The position numbers and the translations under genes were made by a program. A stretch of 50,062 nucleotides of DNA, from the NCBI GenBank assembly GCA_025201865.1, contig MU602723.1:22283-72344 (forward strand), read 5' to 3'. Source of the DNA: Ramicandelaber brevisporus. Lineage: Eukaryota > Kickxellomycota > Ramicandelaberales > Ramicandelaberaceae. The notes beneath the pieces were generated by a model, which saw nothing but the letters and a program-made list of their open reading frames with translations, did not search any database and had not been told where the DNA came from. Below, piece by piece: positions 40,034-48,699 of the stretch (the first letter of the stretch is position 1; each line of letters opens with the position of its first letter).

Positions 40034-40884
40034 CACAGCAAGGACAGCCACAGCAATCTCAGCAAACTACTGCTCAACAACAGCCACTTCAACAATCTCA
40101 GCAACAACAGGCACAGCAGCAGGGCTATGATAACGGTGGAAGACAGGCTGAAAGATATGGACAACAGTATGTGCATCAAATGCCATCTAGACAACAGCCA
40201 TTAATTACAGGCATTGAGGCACCAATTTCGCATGGTGGAAATAACCATGAAGCGACTAATGGATACAGTTCAGATGATCACTCCTCATTGGACGAAAATG
40301 GAAGTGCAAGTGAAAGAAGTGATAATGGCAGAAAGTCAAAGAACAAGAAGGACAAGAAGGATAAAGGCAGTGGCAGTAGCAGTAGCAGATCATCATCAAA
40401 GTCAAGAAATAAAAAGAGAAACGGAGGAGGAATGGGATCAGACAGTGAGTCGGACACAAATAGCAACCACCATAGAGTAGGCGAAACTGTCGTTAAAAGC
40501 CCTCAATACGGATTACAGCATTGGCAAATTCACTCTCAATCGACGCAGCAACAACAGCAGCAACAACAGCAACAACAACAACAACCACAACCACACCAGT
40601 CACCCCCAGTTCAGCGCAGTGTATCTGGCGGAAGCTCACCTGGATACTACACTACTCAGCCACAATCACAGCCATCTTATATGGCATATCAATCATCACC
40701 ATCATCTCAGCCACTCCCAAGGAGACCATCTCCTCCAAACTCCACTAATATACGCAGTACACCCACGACAGATGACGACGACGATGACGATGTTCCTCTT
40801 GCTTTATATCGCTCTTCTAACTCTGTGAGACAGCAGAATCAACCTCCAATGTCACGCTCTTCTCATAATGGTGGTTATCATTAA
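37708..40884 (+). CDS. ZDS1: Zds1/Zds2-family PP2A-Cdc55 regulator
   Basis: The protein has 1058 residues, mostly disordered with long Gln, Ser and Pro/Gln tracts from CAG, CAA and TCA repeats. Two conserved parts identify it. Near residue 225-250, DLWVPASLHPELAPNEFAAW resembles the N-terminal Zds block. At 718-755, ERAIYRLSHIKLANPRRPL followed by EQVLISNLMFWYL is the Zds C-terminal domain. In yeast, Zds1 and Zds2 bind PP2A-Cdc55, hold it in the cytoplasm and control mitotic entry and Cdc14 release. Here the Zds_C block is not at the very end: about 300 low-complexity residues follow, with a Lys/Ser-rich segment and an acidic DDDDDDD run. The start at 37708 follows a repeat-rich leader. Confidence 0.85.
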
Positions 40885-41198
40885 TTCTAACAACCACTCA
40901 TTTCATCGTACTTTCTTCTATCTCTATTTTTCTCATCTTTTTTTTATATCATTTCTTTAAAACCACAAATTCTAGCTCTGTTTTGCTCTGTTTTGCTCTG
41001 CTCTACTCTACTCTGCATTGCCATGTTCGGGTTAAGTTAATGTGAATGCATAAGTACAGTTAACTAGTCGTAAGTGCATGTTCTCCTTATCAAAAGTGTT
41101 CGATAAAAGAATAAAAAAAAACAAACACAAAATTATTCAGTACTGTGAGGCCATCAGCTAGCTCGCCGGCTGTTACACACGTTGACGCTATACACAAA
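40885..41198. other. Intergenic region between Zds and the ALKBH8-like gene
   Basis: About 310 bases between same-strand genes. A short repeat of CTCTGTTTTG lies at about 40976-40998 and runs of CTACTCT follow. I see no gene. It should include the Zds 3' end and the promoter of the next gene. Confidence 0.45.
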
Positions 41199-42431
41199 AT
41201 GGCAGCTGACGCTGATCTTCTCGCAGCTAGACGTGCTCAGCGAAGGACTGCCTATTTACAGCGCGCTAGCACAGCCCTGCCATCTCCAACATGGGATTCC
41301 GTTGGTCAACTCGGTCGAGATGACGACAACAGTGGCAAGGCATACATTGTGTTCCTGAACGCAGGGTTTGGTGGCTCTGCAGGCTTGGCCGACCCTGACT
41401 TGCTGGAGCGACACCTGCGCACAACAGAAGGATACATTCGCCTGGTTGTTCCATTTACTTTTTCATGCAGTTTTGCTGAATATGACAATGTGGAATCAGG
41501 TTTGGCGGCTCGCGAGCGCCTGGAAGCCATTCAGCGAGAGTATATTGCGAACAAAAATGTAGCTGGCTTCATCAGCAAAGGTACGGGCGAGTTGATCATG
41601 GATGTGATGAGTGAGCAGGCTGTAGCCGATATCATGTTACAATACGAACAAAGTCTGGAATATGTACATGTAGATGCATCGAGCGCAGCCGGCCGGATAC
41701 ACGGTTTGTTTTATGAGGCAGACTTTTTATCGCAGCATGAAGCAGATGCGATTGAAGATGAGATCGCCCGAGCCAACAGTTCAGATGTGGCCAGCAACGC
41801 TGGTGAAAGCAATGGAGAAGAGAAAGATTCAAAGTGGACCAGTGTTCAGAATCGGTTTGTTCAGCACTACATGAATGCATTTGATTACCATACAAAGCAC
41901 ATTGGGAGACCCGATCAAACCGTGTCCCAGCAGTTTCCGCATTCAACCCGTGCACCTATTGCTAGAATCGAACACGAATATCGTCCAATGTTACCCGATG
42001 ACTTTGCGTTTGATCAGCTAACCGTGTCTCGATACCCGCCTGGTGCTGGTATATCGCCTCATGTGGACTCGCACACGAGTTTTAAAGATGGAATTGCAAT
42101 CTTTAGTCTTGGGTCGAGTGTGGATATGGAGCTGCGTCGAACATCTATTGGCCAAGATGGTAAGCAGAATGAGAATGAAGTGGTTTGTATCACGCTAGAG
42201 CCGAGGAGTATGCTGTTGATGACTGCTGACTTGAGATACAAGTGGACACACTCAATCAGATCGCGGAAGCTGGATCCAGTGCCAGGAACTCATGACGTTA
42301 GAGTGAGGCAGCTAAGAACGTCATTGACGTTGAGGGCAATCAATTGGGATCGAACTTGTGATTGTCAATGGCCAGAAATGTGCGATCGAAGCACTCCTTT
42401 TGGTCGATTTGCCGACGAAACTAAAGAATAA
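41199..42431 (+). CDS. ALKBH8-like protein: RRM-like domain plus AlkB Fe(II)/2-oxoglutarate dioxygenase
   Basis: The protein has 410 residues from the ATG at 41199 (A at -3). The codon at 41145 is GTG and is not used. An RRM-like domain spans about 47-150, with YIVFLNAGFGG and FSCSFAEYDNVES. HGLFYEADFLS then opens the AlkB domain. Iron ligands H288 and D290 are in SPHVDSH and H351 in KWTHSI. The 2-oxoglutarate arginine is in RTSLTLR (373-379). The tail CDCQWPEMCD (387-396) mirrors the CNCSYPLVCD of animal ALKBH8 and may bind zinc. Animal ALKBH8 hydroxylates wobble mcm5U in tRNA-Gly and also carries a methyltransferase domain, which is absent here. In fungi the methyltransferase is the separate protein Trm9. 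Function on tRNA is inferred. Confidence 0.85.
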   Translation: MAADADLLAARRAQRRTAYLQRASTALPSPTWDSVGQLGRDDDNSGKAYIVFLNAGFGGSAGLADPDLLERHLRTTEGYIRLVVPFTFSCSFAEYDNVESGLAARERLEAIQREYIANKNVAGFISKGTGELIMDVMSEQAVADIMLQYEQSLEYVHVDASSAAGRIHGLFYEADFLSQHEADAIEDEIARANSSDVASNAGESNGEEKDSKWTSVQNRFVQHYMNAFDYHTKHIGRPDQTVSQQFPHSTRAPIARIEHEYRPMLPDDFAFDQLTVSRYPPGAGISPHVDSHTSFKDGIAIFSLGSSVDMELRRTSIGQDGKQNENEVVCITLEPRSMLLMTADLRYKWTHSIRSRKLDPVPGTHDVRVRQLRTSLTLRAINWDRTCDCQWPEMCDRSTPFGRFADETKE

Positions 42432-42581
42432 TAGTCATAATTATAATATTAATCTAGCATTTAATGTTCTCGTTGCTCTGCTTAGGGTAGCAGTTGCATT
42501 GTATTTTTTGTTTCTAAAACCAAGGAAAAGGAAAAGGAAAAGGAAAAGGAAAAGAAAAAGACATTGCCACTTTTATGGGAA

Positions 42582-42640
42582 GGGGTTATTGCACCCCGAT
42601 TTGCACCCCGGTGGGGTATAATTTGGGGTGCAATAACCCC
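42582..42640. repeat. Perfect 16-bp inverted repeat with inner hairpin, between convergent genes
   Basis: The arms GGGGTTATTGCACCCC (42582-42597) and GGGGTGCAATAACCCC (42625-42640) are exact reverse complements. The 27-base loop holds a second small stem, ACCCC (42605-42609) with GGGGT (42613-42617). The element lies between the stops of the ALKBH8-like gene and eIF4E. It could act in both 3' ends or be a small mobile-element relic. Confidence 0.9.
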
Positions 42641-42666
42641 CTCACTTTTTATTTCTTTTATTTCTT

Positions 42667-43302
42667 TTATTTCTTATCTGGCTTTGCGGCATCAGCATGA
42701 GTAACGAACTCAATGGACAGGTTCTCACTAGCTGGCAGGTTCAGCGCCTCCTTGAACCTTTGACCGAGCAAATCAGTCTGCTCCTTATTGTCATGCGAAC
42801 GAATCCACAGAGCCAGCTTCATTGCCGTCTTTCTAACCGACATGACCACTCCGCAGACCTCCGTCGACGGTACAAACTCACTCTCGCCCAGCACGGCCAC
42901 CAGCAAGTTGACCCACATGTCATCCACGAGGTCGTCGTACTTGTGAATCAGAGTAATGTGCCACTTGGCGCCATTCATGTTCTCTGGATCCTCCCACATT
43001 GGCTTAATTCCCTTTTTGAAGAGATGATAATTGGCACCAAAGGGAAGCTCGGTTGGCTTGGTGATGTTGTTGTGGACGCCCCAAAAGTCTTCGACCGTGT
43101 TGACGGTGACGATCTCCTTGAGCGAGCGGGACCAGTTGGCGTGGTTAGTCTTCTTGTTCGGGCAATCGAACCAGAGAGTCCATTCGGATTGTAAGGGATG
43201 CTTCACGTTGAAGTTGAGTGGATCCTCAAGAGCAGTGATCAGTGGGTGGGACGGAACCTCCGTACTAGTTGTTGCTGGCAGTTGCTTCTCTACCTCGGTC
43301 AT
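42667..43302 (-). CDS. eIF4E, mRNA cap-binding translation initiation factor
   Basis: The protein has 211 residues, the usual eIF4E length. Conserved blocks are HPLQSEWTLWFDCPNKK at 35-51, VEDFWGVHNNI at 70-80 and GIKPMWEDPEN at 98-108. Cap-stacking tryptophans are W74 and W103, and E104 contacts the methylguanine. DMWVNLLVAVLGE and VVMSVRKTAMKLALWIR follow, with the family phosphate-binding Arg/Lys residues. It binds the m7G cap and eIF4G to start translation. The leader has GTCGTGGCTGTA-type repeats upstream of the start near 43304-43350. A candidate eIF4E-binding protein starts 6 kb away at 49112. Confidence 0.97.
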   Translation of the reverse strand: MTEVEKQLPATTSTEVPSHPLITALEDPLNFNVKHPLQSEWTLWFDCPNKKTNHANWSRSLKEIVTVNTVEDFWGVHNNITKPTELPFGANYHLFKKGIKPMWEDPENMNGAKWHITLIHKYDDLVDDMWVNLLVAVLGESEFVPSTEVCGVVMSVRKTAMKLALWIRSHDNKEQTDLLGQRFKEALNLPASENLSIEFVTHADAAKPDKK

Positions 43303-43561
43303 CGTCGTGGCTGTAGTCGTGGCTGTAGTCGTTGCTGTAGTCGTTGCTGTTTAAATCAAGATCGAATGAAATGAAAGAAATCGAGTGGGGTTCAAAAATT
43401 GGACTGACAGAAATACGTTTGGGGGAACAACTTGATTCACATCCGACCGCATCCCACGTCCTGCGAACTTTGATGTACAAATGAAGGTGGATTGAAACAA
43501 AAAAGAAGAAGGAAGGAAGAAGTGGGTACAGCGACTATGTCTTGTGATACAAAAGTTTAAA

Positions 43562-44362
43562 TTAGTAGCTGCGGTTAGCACGACGGTTAGACCGCTGACG
43601 ACGCTGGCCGCGTCCGTTATCGTCTTCGTCGTCGTCATCCTTGTTCTTGGAGTTGCGAGCCAAGATGATCATGATGCGAACAACGATGCCCACGACATCG
43701 AGCAGCAAATCTGCAGCATGGCCGGGAACATCAAAGTGGCCCATCTCAGCCTGCTCAACAATCAGCTGCGTGTCGTAAATGATGTAGAAGGCAAACATCG
43801 CCAGACCGAGATAGAGCTCCAGTGAGAACAGCATTGTCGAGCGAACAAAAATGTTGATGAGCGAGCTGAATGCAAGCAGGCTCAGGGTGGAGCCAAGTAA
43901 GCCGCCGAGATACAGCCATGAGCGACGCTGCGACGCCAAAGCCGACAGTGAGAATGAGCCAAAGATGACGGCGGTGAATGCTGCAGCAAATGTAACAATT
44001 CGCGGGTTGATTGACAACACTGCCTCAATCAACGGAGTGATGGCCAGACCTTCAGTGGCAGCAAAGGCGTAGAACAGAGCCATGCGGGTCTTGTTGTTCT
44101 GGGGAGTCACTGGCATGGCGTTGATGCCCACCAGCAGGCCCATGCCGAGCAGAGCCAACAGCGTCGAGCTCTCGGCCAAGGCGTGGGGCAGGTATCCAGA
44201 GATGGTGAGATGTGCAGCTGCGGCAGCGACGATGCAGCCGCTGGCAAGTGCAGCGTAGACGGACGCTAGATGCGAGCGGATAGACGGCGACAAGTCCGAT
44301 AGCGCAAACAGCGCTTTGGTCGAGCCGGAGCTACTGGTGCGCGAGGTGAAGAATGAGTCCAT
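43562..44362 (-). CDS. Bax inhibitor-1 (TMBIM6) family ER membrane protein
   Basis: The protein has 266 residues. About six or seven hydrophobic spans cover residues 30-235, followed by a charged tail with KNKDDDDEDDNGRGQRRQR. Family features are the N-terminal LSPSIRSHLASVYAALASG, TEGLAITPLIE, a TAVIFGSFSLSALASQRRSWLYLGG segment and FYIIYDTQLIVEQAEMG near the end, with the conserved Asp residues of the pore region. BI-1 proteins reside in the ER, lower its luminal calcium and protect against cell death. The start at 44362 gives the typical soluble N-terminus. It diverges from the acetyltransferase gene. Confidence 0.95.
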   Translation of the reverse strand: MDSFFTSRTSSSGSTKALFALSDLSPSIRSHLASVYAALASGCIVAAAAAHLTISGYLPHALAESSTLLALLGMGLLVGINAMPVTPQNNKTRMALFYAFAATEGLAITPLIEAVLSINPRIVTFAAAFTAVIFGSFSLSALASQRRSWLYLGGLLGSTLSLLAFSSLINIFVRSTMLFSLELYLGLAMFAFYIIYDTQLIVEQAEMGHFDVPGHAADLLLDVVGIVVRIMIILARNSKNKDDDDEDDNGRGQRRQRSNRRANRSY

Positions 44363-44578
44363 CTGTTGTTAGAGATTTCAATGTTTATGTGACACGTTGG
44401 AAATGAATGTGTCTTGTCAGCACAAGCGCTGTGTTGTCAGCAGACTGTGTGATGACAAGCAGGCATTCAAACATAAGCTCCAATTTCTCCATTCGTCGCG
44501 AAGTTTCCGGAGTGTTCTCATTCCTCCTCCTCTTACTCACACACCGCTCTACCTGCTCCTATTAGTCACAGCGCAAGC
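44363..44578. promoter_or_regulatory. Divergent promoter between Bax inhibitor-1 and the acetyltransferase
   Basis: These 216 bp separate two divergent starts. No obvious repeats stand out, apart from a CT-rich stretch at 44520-44565. The role is inferred from layout. Confidence 0.4.
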
Positions 44579-44656
44579 ATGCTCGCATTCAACGATATCA
44601 GCACTACCAAGTCCACCGCTACTGCAGCAGCGGCTTCGACCGTCAATGGCGACTCC

Positions 44657-44690
<34 letters not shown>

Positions 44691-45808
44691 GGCTCGCTCC
44701 GGCGCCAGCCTGGTACACCCTGACCGATGCCCAGCTCGACGCTTACTTTGCGCGTATCGGCCTTGCTGACACCTTCAGCGCTGCCAAAAAACCACCTGCC
44801 ACGCTGGAGACGCTGAGCACAATCATCAATGGCCACACCACCTCGATTCCGTTTGATAGCATAACGCGCCAGCTGCTGGTTCCTCAGCAGACCGATATCA
44901 AGCTGGATGCCGAGTCCATCTGTCGCAAAATGATTGATGGTAAGCGCGGCGGTGTGTGCTTTGAGCACAATACTCTGCTTCGCGCGGTGATGGCCACTCT
45001 GGGCTACCGTCTGCATGTGGTTGGAAGCCGTGTTACTGACATGTCGCAGCGATTGTTTATCAATGTCGACGAGAGCAGCTTCAATGGCGACGAGGATGCA
45101 ATGATGGCCAAGATTGATGAACTGCTTGACGGCATCGATGTTTATTCTCGCGGCTACGACCACATTGGCATGTTGACTCTGCTCGATGGTAAAGTTTACT
45201 ACGTCGATGTCGGATTCGCGCGCTCAACTCCAACCGTTCCGGTTCTGCTCGACTCGTCTGGCCGCAGCAAGATCACTCTTGGCACATATAACGAGCAATG
45301 CTTGATTCGTCCTCTTCGCCGCGCCGACGCCACATCTTTCCTTGCCGAGACTCAACTGGCTTTCCTTGTCCGTTGCCCGCAGCCAAACAACCTCGCTCCT
45401 TCGCCTTCTTCATTTGCCAATGGACTGGCTGTACATGCACACAACAACAACGAAGTGCCATCGGCCTGGGAACTGCGTGCCATCTTCGGCACCACCGAAC
45501 TTTACCCGAACGATGTTGCCATTTCCGCATTCTTTGTCGGCCACAACAAGGATGCTTTTTTCAACACGACACCGCACGGATACATTACTACCAAGACTGG
45601 TTCAGTGGCGAACCTGTGCATGAGATTCACCATTCGCGACTATGATGCTGACGGAAAGGAGATCAAGACGATTGTACGCGCCGAGACTGCTGAAGAGTTG
45701 GCGGCGTACTACGAAAAGTACTTTGGCATCACCCTGAATGAACAAGAGAAGGAGTACGCGGAGAAGAACATTGCTTGGTTCCGTGGTGAGCATCTCGTTC
45801 GTCCTTAA
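44579..45808 (+). CDS. Arylamine N-acetyltransferase (NAT)
   Basis: The protein has 409 residues, longer than the 280-300 typical of the family because of a Gln-rich N-terminal extension (residues about 1-45) and a C-terminal extension. It should transfer acetyl from acetyl-CoA to aromatic amines and hydrazines. The catalytic triad is visible: Cys127 in KRGGVCFEHN, His195 in RGYDHIGMLTLL and Asp210 in VYYVDVGFA. TLSTIINGHTTSIPFDSI is also typical of the N-terminal helical part. Fungal NATs help to detoxify plant- and fungus-derived amines. The start at 44579 has A at -3. The Gln tract is encoded by a CAG run at 44662-44689. Confidence 0.92.
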
Positions 45809-46103
45809 ACCACACTAAATCAATCATTTCTTTAATGATAGAAAAGACCACTCTTCTTTAAGGAGTAAATAAATAAACACATAAAATAGTAAAATGAAAT
45901 CATTAGTAAAATCTAAATGGATTCAAGGAGGAGAGGTGGTTGATCTCCTCTTAGCACGTGCTCTAAGCACGACCTCCATGGGAGGGAGGTGAGAAAAAAC
46001 TAGTATCAATTACAGTCAAGTTGTACTGTGAGACTCTGAATTGCATCCAACTCTACACGCTCTTCAACCTTGAACACGCATCAATCAATACACAAGTCAT
46101 AGC

Positions 46104-46154
<51 letters not shown>
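45809..46154. promoter_or_regulatory. Intergenic region with three hairpins and a CAA leader
   Basis: About 346 bases. At 45926-45990 three short hairpins follow each other: GAGGAGA/TCTCCTC, CGTGC/GCACG and ACCTCC/GGAGGT, with a CACGTG palindrome between the first and second. At the right end a perfect CAA run (46103-46153) ends one base before the next start codon. I see no protein gene. Confidence 0.5.
46103..46153. repeat. CAA microsatellite, 17 copies, directly upstream of a start codon
   Basis: Seventeen perfect CAA units are followed by C and the ATG at 46155. It therefore forms the unstructured leader of the small membrane protein. Confidence 0.95.
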
Positions 46155-46155
<1 letters not shown>

Positions 46156-46583
46156 TGACCGCCGAAATGACTGTCGAAGAAACCTCAAAATCACCCAACT
46201 CCAACTCCAACTCCAACTCCAGCTCCTCCTCTATCCCGGTCGTAACGTTGGTTGCAGGTGCTGCTGTTGCATCAGGTTTAACCTATTGCGAAGAAATTGC
46301 CGAATTTGTTCAAACCCACTTGCCACAGCTGGTTTCTCAGGCTCAGCCATACATTGACCAGGTCAAGTCGTTTGATTACAATGAGCTTGAGATGCCACCG
46401 CTCAATATGAAAACCTTTCTGACTGGTTTTTTGGCGCTCATGATTCCGGGCTTGTTTATTTTGATGATTGGATTCCAGAGAATTAACAAGACACCAATGC
46501 TGGATAACATCTTTATGGTCATTCCGTTTTGCATCATGTGCTACATTTGGGTCATTGACTTGCAGAACATGGGTACGGCGTGA
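46155..46583 (+). CDS. Small membrane protein, member 1 of a tandem trio
   Basis: The protein has 142 residues and no known family. After an Asn/Ser-rich N-terminus there is a hydrophobic span (about 27-44, VVTLVAGAAVASGLTY). A soluble or amphipathic stretch follows to about 85, then two membrane spans (about 88-105 and 117-136). The loop between them reads GFQRINKTPMLDNIF, followed by MVIPFCIMCYIWV. That loop and the last span resemble member 3 at 47401 (FQTRNKGAFVDTVF, LTIPLLVTAVYV), and more weakly member 2 at 46922. The start directly follows a CAA repeat. Its job is not known. Topology and small size suggest a subunit or regulator of a membrane complex. Confidence 0.7.
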
Positions 46584-46921
46584 GACATCTTAGGGACGAA
46601 TCGAGAACAGTAAGGAGATCAGTGACGTTTAGTGTAATTTAAGACCAGTCTCCCTTTTTTCTTTTCTTTTTATTTTAAGATTAGCATCTAGTACAATCTC
46701 ATAGGAGGTCAGTAAATCATATTGCAACTTGTGAATGGAGGAGAAGGGGGCAAGGCAGGCGCAGACAGGCGCAGACAGGCTGTCAATTCTATCATACTCT
46801 TTCTCTTTCTCTCTCTCTCTATCAATCTTTCTCTCTCTCTTTCATCATAGTTCCACTACTTTTCTTGACACAATACCGACTTTCAGCTCTTCATCATCAA
46901 ACGTAAAGCACAGACTCCTAC
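46584..46921. promoter_or_regulatory. Intergenic region between membrane proteins 1 and 2
   Basis: About 340 bases with a duplicated GGCGCAGACA at about 46758-46778 and CT-rich runs at 46797-46842. It should hold the 3' end of member 1 and the promoter of member 2. I see no gene. Confidence 0.4.
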
Positions 46922-47125
46922 ATGAACGATCAAATGATGGTATGCACGAATGCCAACGTCGCTGCACTGGCAGTGACTCGGGCGGACTACGAATGGAGCT
47001 ACAAGAACATGGCGCTGCTCTGCTACATTGGTGCGCTCTACTCGCAAATATCCGCGGCTCACGGCAATGTTTTGCACTTTTGGGCAACCATCCCCGTTAT
47101 TGCCGTCATTTACTATGTCATGTAG
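46922..47125 (+). CDS. Very small membrane protein, member 2 of a tandem trio
   Basis: The protein has 67 residues. A soluble N-terminus of about 27 residues (to ADYEWSYK) is followed by two closely spaced hydrophobic segments (about 29-44 and 52-67). The protein ends ...FWATIPVIAVIYYVM at a TAG. The ending FxxxIPxxxxxYxxx matches the last span of members 1 and 3. No signal peptide is seen. Coding potential rests on the plausible two-span protein, the context and the match to its neighbours. An annotation pipeline could easily miss a gene this short. Confidence 0.55.
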   Translation: MNDQMMVCTNANVAALAVTRADYEWSYKNMALLCYIGALYSQISAAHGNVLHFWATIPVIAVIYYVM

Positions 47126-47400
47126 AAACACTTAATCCTGCTAAACTAATTCCATTTCGGCTTTCTTTAATAAAAGTCTCCTACATTGCACAGTAATATT
47201 GAATGGAAAAGGGGATAAGAAGATATTCTGGCATGCGGATCTGCGTCGTAACGCGGGGGGAAAGGGGAATGGTGTTCTATCTTCTGTCCAGCTGCTCTCT
47301 CCGTTATTCATCATATTCACCACAACAACAACAACTACTACTACTACTACTACTACTACTACCAGTATCATCAGCACCATCGTCATAAGCGTTAGTCGAA
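47126..47400. promoter_or_regulatory. Leader region of member 3, with CAA and CTA runs
   Basis: These 275 bases include a CAACAACAACAA run passing into (CTA)n at about 47321-47361, roughly 40 bases before the start at 47401. I see no gene. Confidence 0.4.
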
Positions 47401-47682
47401 ATGAGTACCATGACTCTTCGCGAACAAGCCTGGCGTCTATACGCAATGGCAAACCAGAACGAGTACATTGCTGGCGCACTCCGTTTCGCGCATGAACAGT
47501 ATGTTGCGGAGCGTCACTGGTTCTCGTCGCTCATGATTATTTTCGCTCTCATTGCATCCACTTACTTGCTGGCTCTGCTGGTTATTTTCCAAACCCGCAA
47601 CAAAGGTGCTTTTGTGGATACAGTATTCTTGACTATCCCGCTGCTCGTCACTGCTGTATACGTCCTTTCCGATTGGCTCTAA
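47401..47682 (+). CDS. Small membrane protein, member 3 of a tandem trio
   Basis: The protein has 93 residues. The N-terminal 40 residues are helical and polar (TLREQAWRLYAMANQNEYIAG). Two membrane spans follow (about 43-65, LMIIFALIASTYLLALLVIF, and about 76-92, LTIPLLVTAVYVLSDWL). The connecting loop QTRNKGAFVDTVF aligns with member 1 (QRINKTPMLDNIF): F, Q, N, K, D, F, I and P are shared in the same spacing. No family is recognised. It converges with the epimerase gene, with 96 bp between stops. Confidence 0.68.
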   Translation: MSTMTLREQAWRLYAMANQNEYIAGALRFAHEQYVAERHWFSSLMIIFALIASTYLLALLVIFQTRNKGAFVDTVFLTIPLLVTAVYVLSDWL

Positions 47683-47778
47683 TCCCTCTCATTATAGATG
47701 TTTTTCTTTTCTTTTTCCTTTCCTCTTTTTTAAAAGAAAAAAGAAACAGGTAATTCCTATTATTGTCGAGGCAAATGT

Positions 47779-48699
47779 TTAGACGGAGAAAGTCATTGTT
47801 GCATCCCATTCTTTGCCTGGCTGAAGCTTCACTGGAGTTTGCACATGGCCCGGTTCAAGACAGAAGAATTTACGATACTCGTCATCACCAAGATCCTCCA
47901 GATTGCGCGCCAACTTCTCCCACGGATTCCAGGTGACAGTGTCTGGGAATCCAGCCGACTTGGTCACGGTCAGCTTTGAGCGAGAGGCATCCTGGCTCAA
48001 GCACTCAACGGTCAATGTGCTGGCAGTGTTGTAGTACACGCTGTCCACCTCGCGGTCAAAAGAGAGGTATGGGGCAGTCTCTTGAGCACGAGCAGACTCC
48101 TCACCAGCTGCAACTGGAATCGTGGTGTCAATGAATGTGGAGCCAGTAAGGCCGTGGATCTTGACATCATCAATGTTCTCTGCAGCAATGTATGGATGCA
48201 GCAATGAAGTGAAGGCAAACTCGCGATCATCAGTATTGACAACGTGCATGGTGACCTTGAGCTCATTAGCCTTAACGGCTACAGTCAGTCTCAGCTCAAA
48301 CCGATATCCATCTTGTCCGCCGGGAATCGGTGCCCATCCGCTGGCGCGAGTGCGGTCGTTATCACGTAACACAAACGTCGCACTAGTTCCACTCACGGCG
48401 TCATCAGTGTCATAGGCAGCATCGTGAGTCCACACCTCTGTGCGTGCGAATCCATGCTTGCCAGGCATCAGTTTGCCCTTGTTGAACTGCGGGAAAATGA
48501 CGGGAATACCACCGCGAATGGGCTTGGAGTGGTCGAATGCAGCTTTGCTGCTGACGAAGAGACGGTTCTTGCCGTCTACGGTCCACGAGGTTACAGTTGC
48601 GCCAAAGAGATTGACTTGAGCGGAGGAGCCAGAGGACGCGTGCACGATACGAATTGCCACTGGCTCGCAGTCGTCATCACACAGCGGAAACACGGGCAT
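47779..48699 (-). CDS. Glucose-6-phosphate 1-epimerase (hexose-6-phosphate mutarotase)
   Basis: The protein has 306 residues. It interconverts alpha and beta anomers of glucose 6-phosphate and related sugars in the cytosol. Its fold is the aldose-1-epimerase beta-sandwich. Visible family motifs are KPIRGGIPVIFPQFNKG at 59-75 with the phosphate-binding Arg, GKHGFARTEVW at 80-90 with His82, FTSLLHPYI at 163-171 with the catalytic His168, and FFCLEPGHVQTPV with the catalytic Glu near 279. VTWNPWEKLARNLEDLGDDEY is also typical. The yeast counterpart is YMR099C (297 residues), which matches in length. It diverges from the eIF4E-binding candidate. Confidence 0.95.
   Translation of the reverse strand: MPVFPLCDDDCEPVAIRIVHASSGSSAQVNLFGATVTSWTVDGKNRLFVSSKAAFDHSKPIRGGIPVIFPQFNKGKLMPGKHGFARTEVWTHDAAYDTDDAVSGTSATFVLRDNDRTRASGWAPIPGGQDGYRFELRLTVAVKANELKVTMHVVNTDDREFAFTSLLHPYIAAENIDDVKIHGLTGSTFIDTTIPVAAGEESARAQETAPYLSFDREVDSVYYNTASTLTVECLSQDASRSKLTVTKSAGFPDTVTWNPWEKLARNLEDLGDDEYRKFFCLEPGHVQTPVKLQPGKEWDATMTFSV

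Noticed and set aside
41145-41198. Longer N-terminus of the ALKBH8-like protein
   Set aside because: It would start at GTG. The ATG at 41199 has a good context and precedes the conserved domain.
42582-42640. Reading the 16-bp-arm hairpin as a bacterial-type terminator
   Set aside because: The genes are eukaryotic and RNA polymerase II does not end at such hairpins; other roles are more likely.
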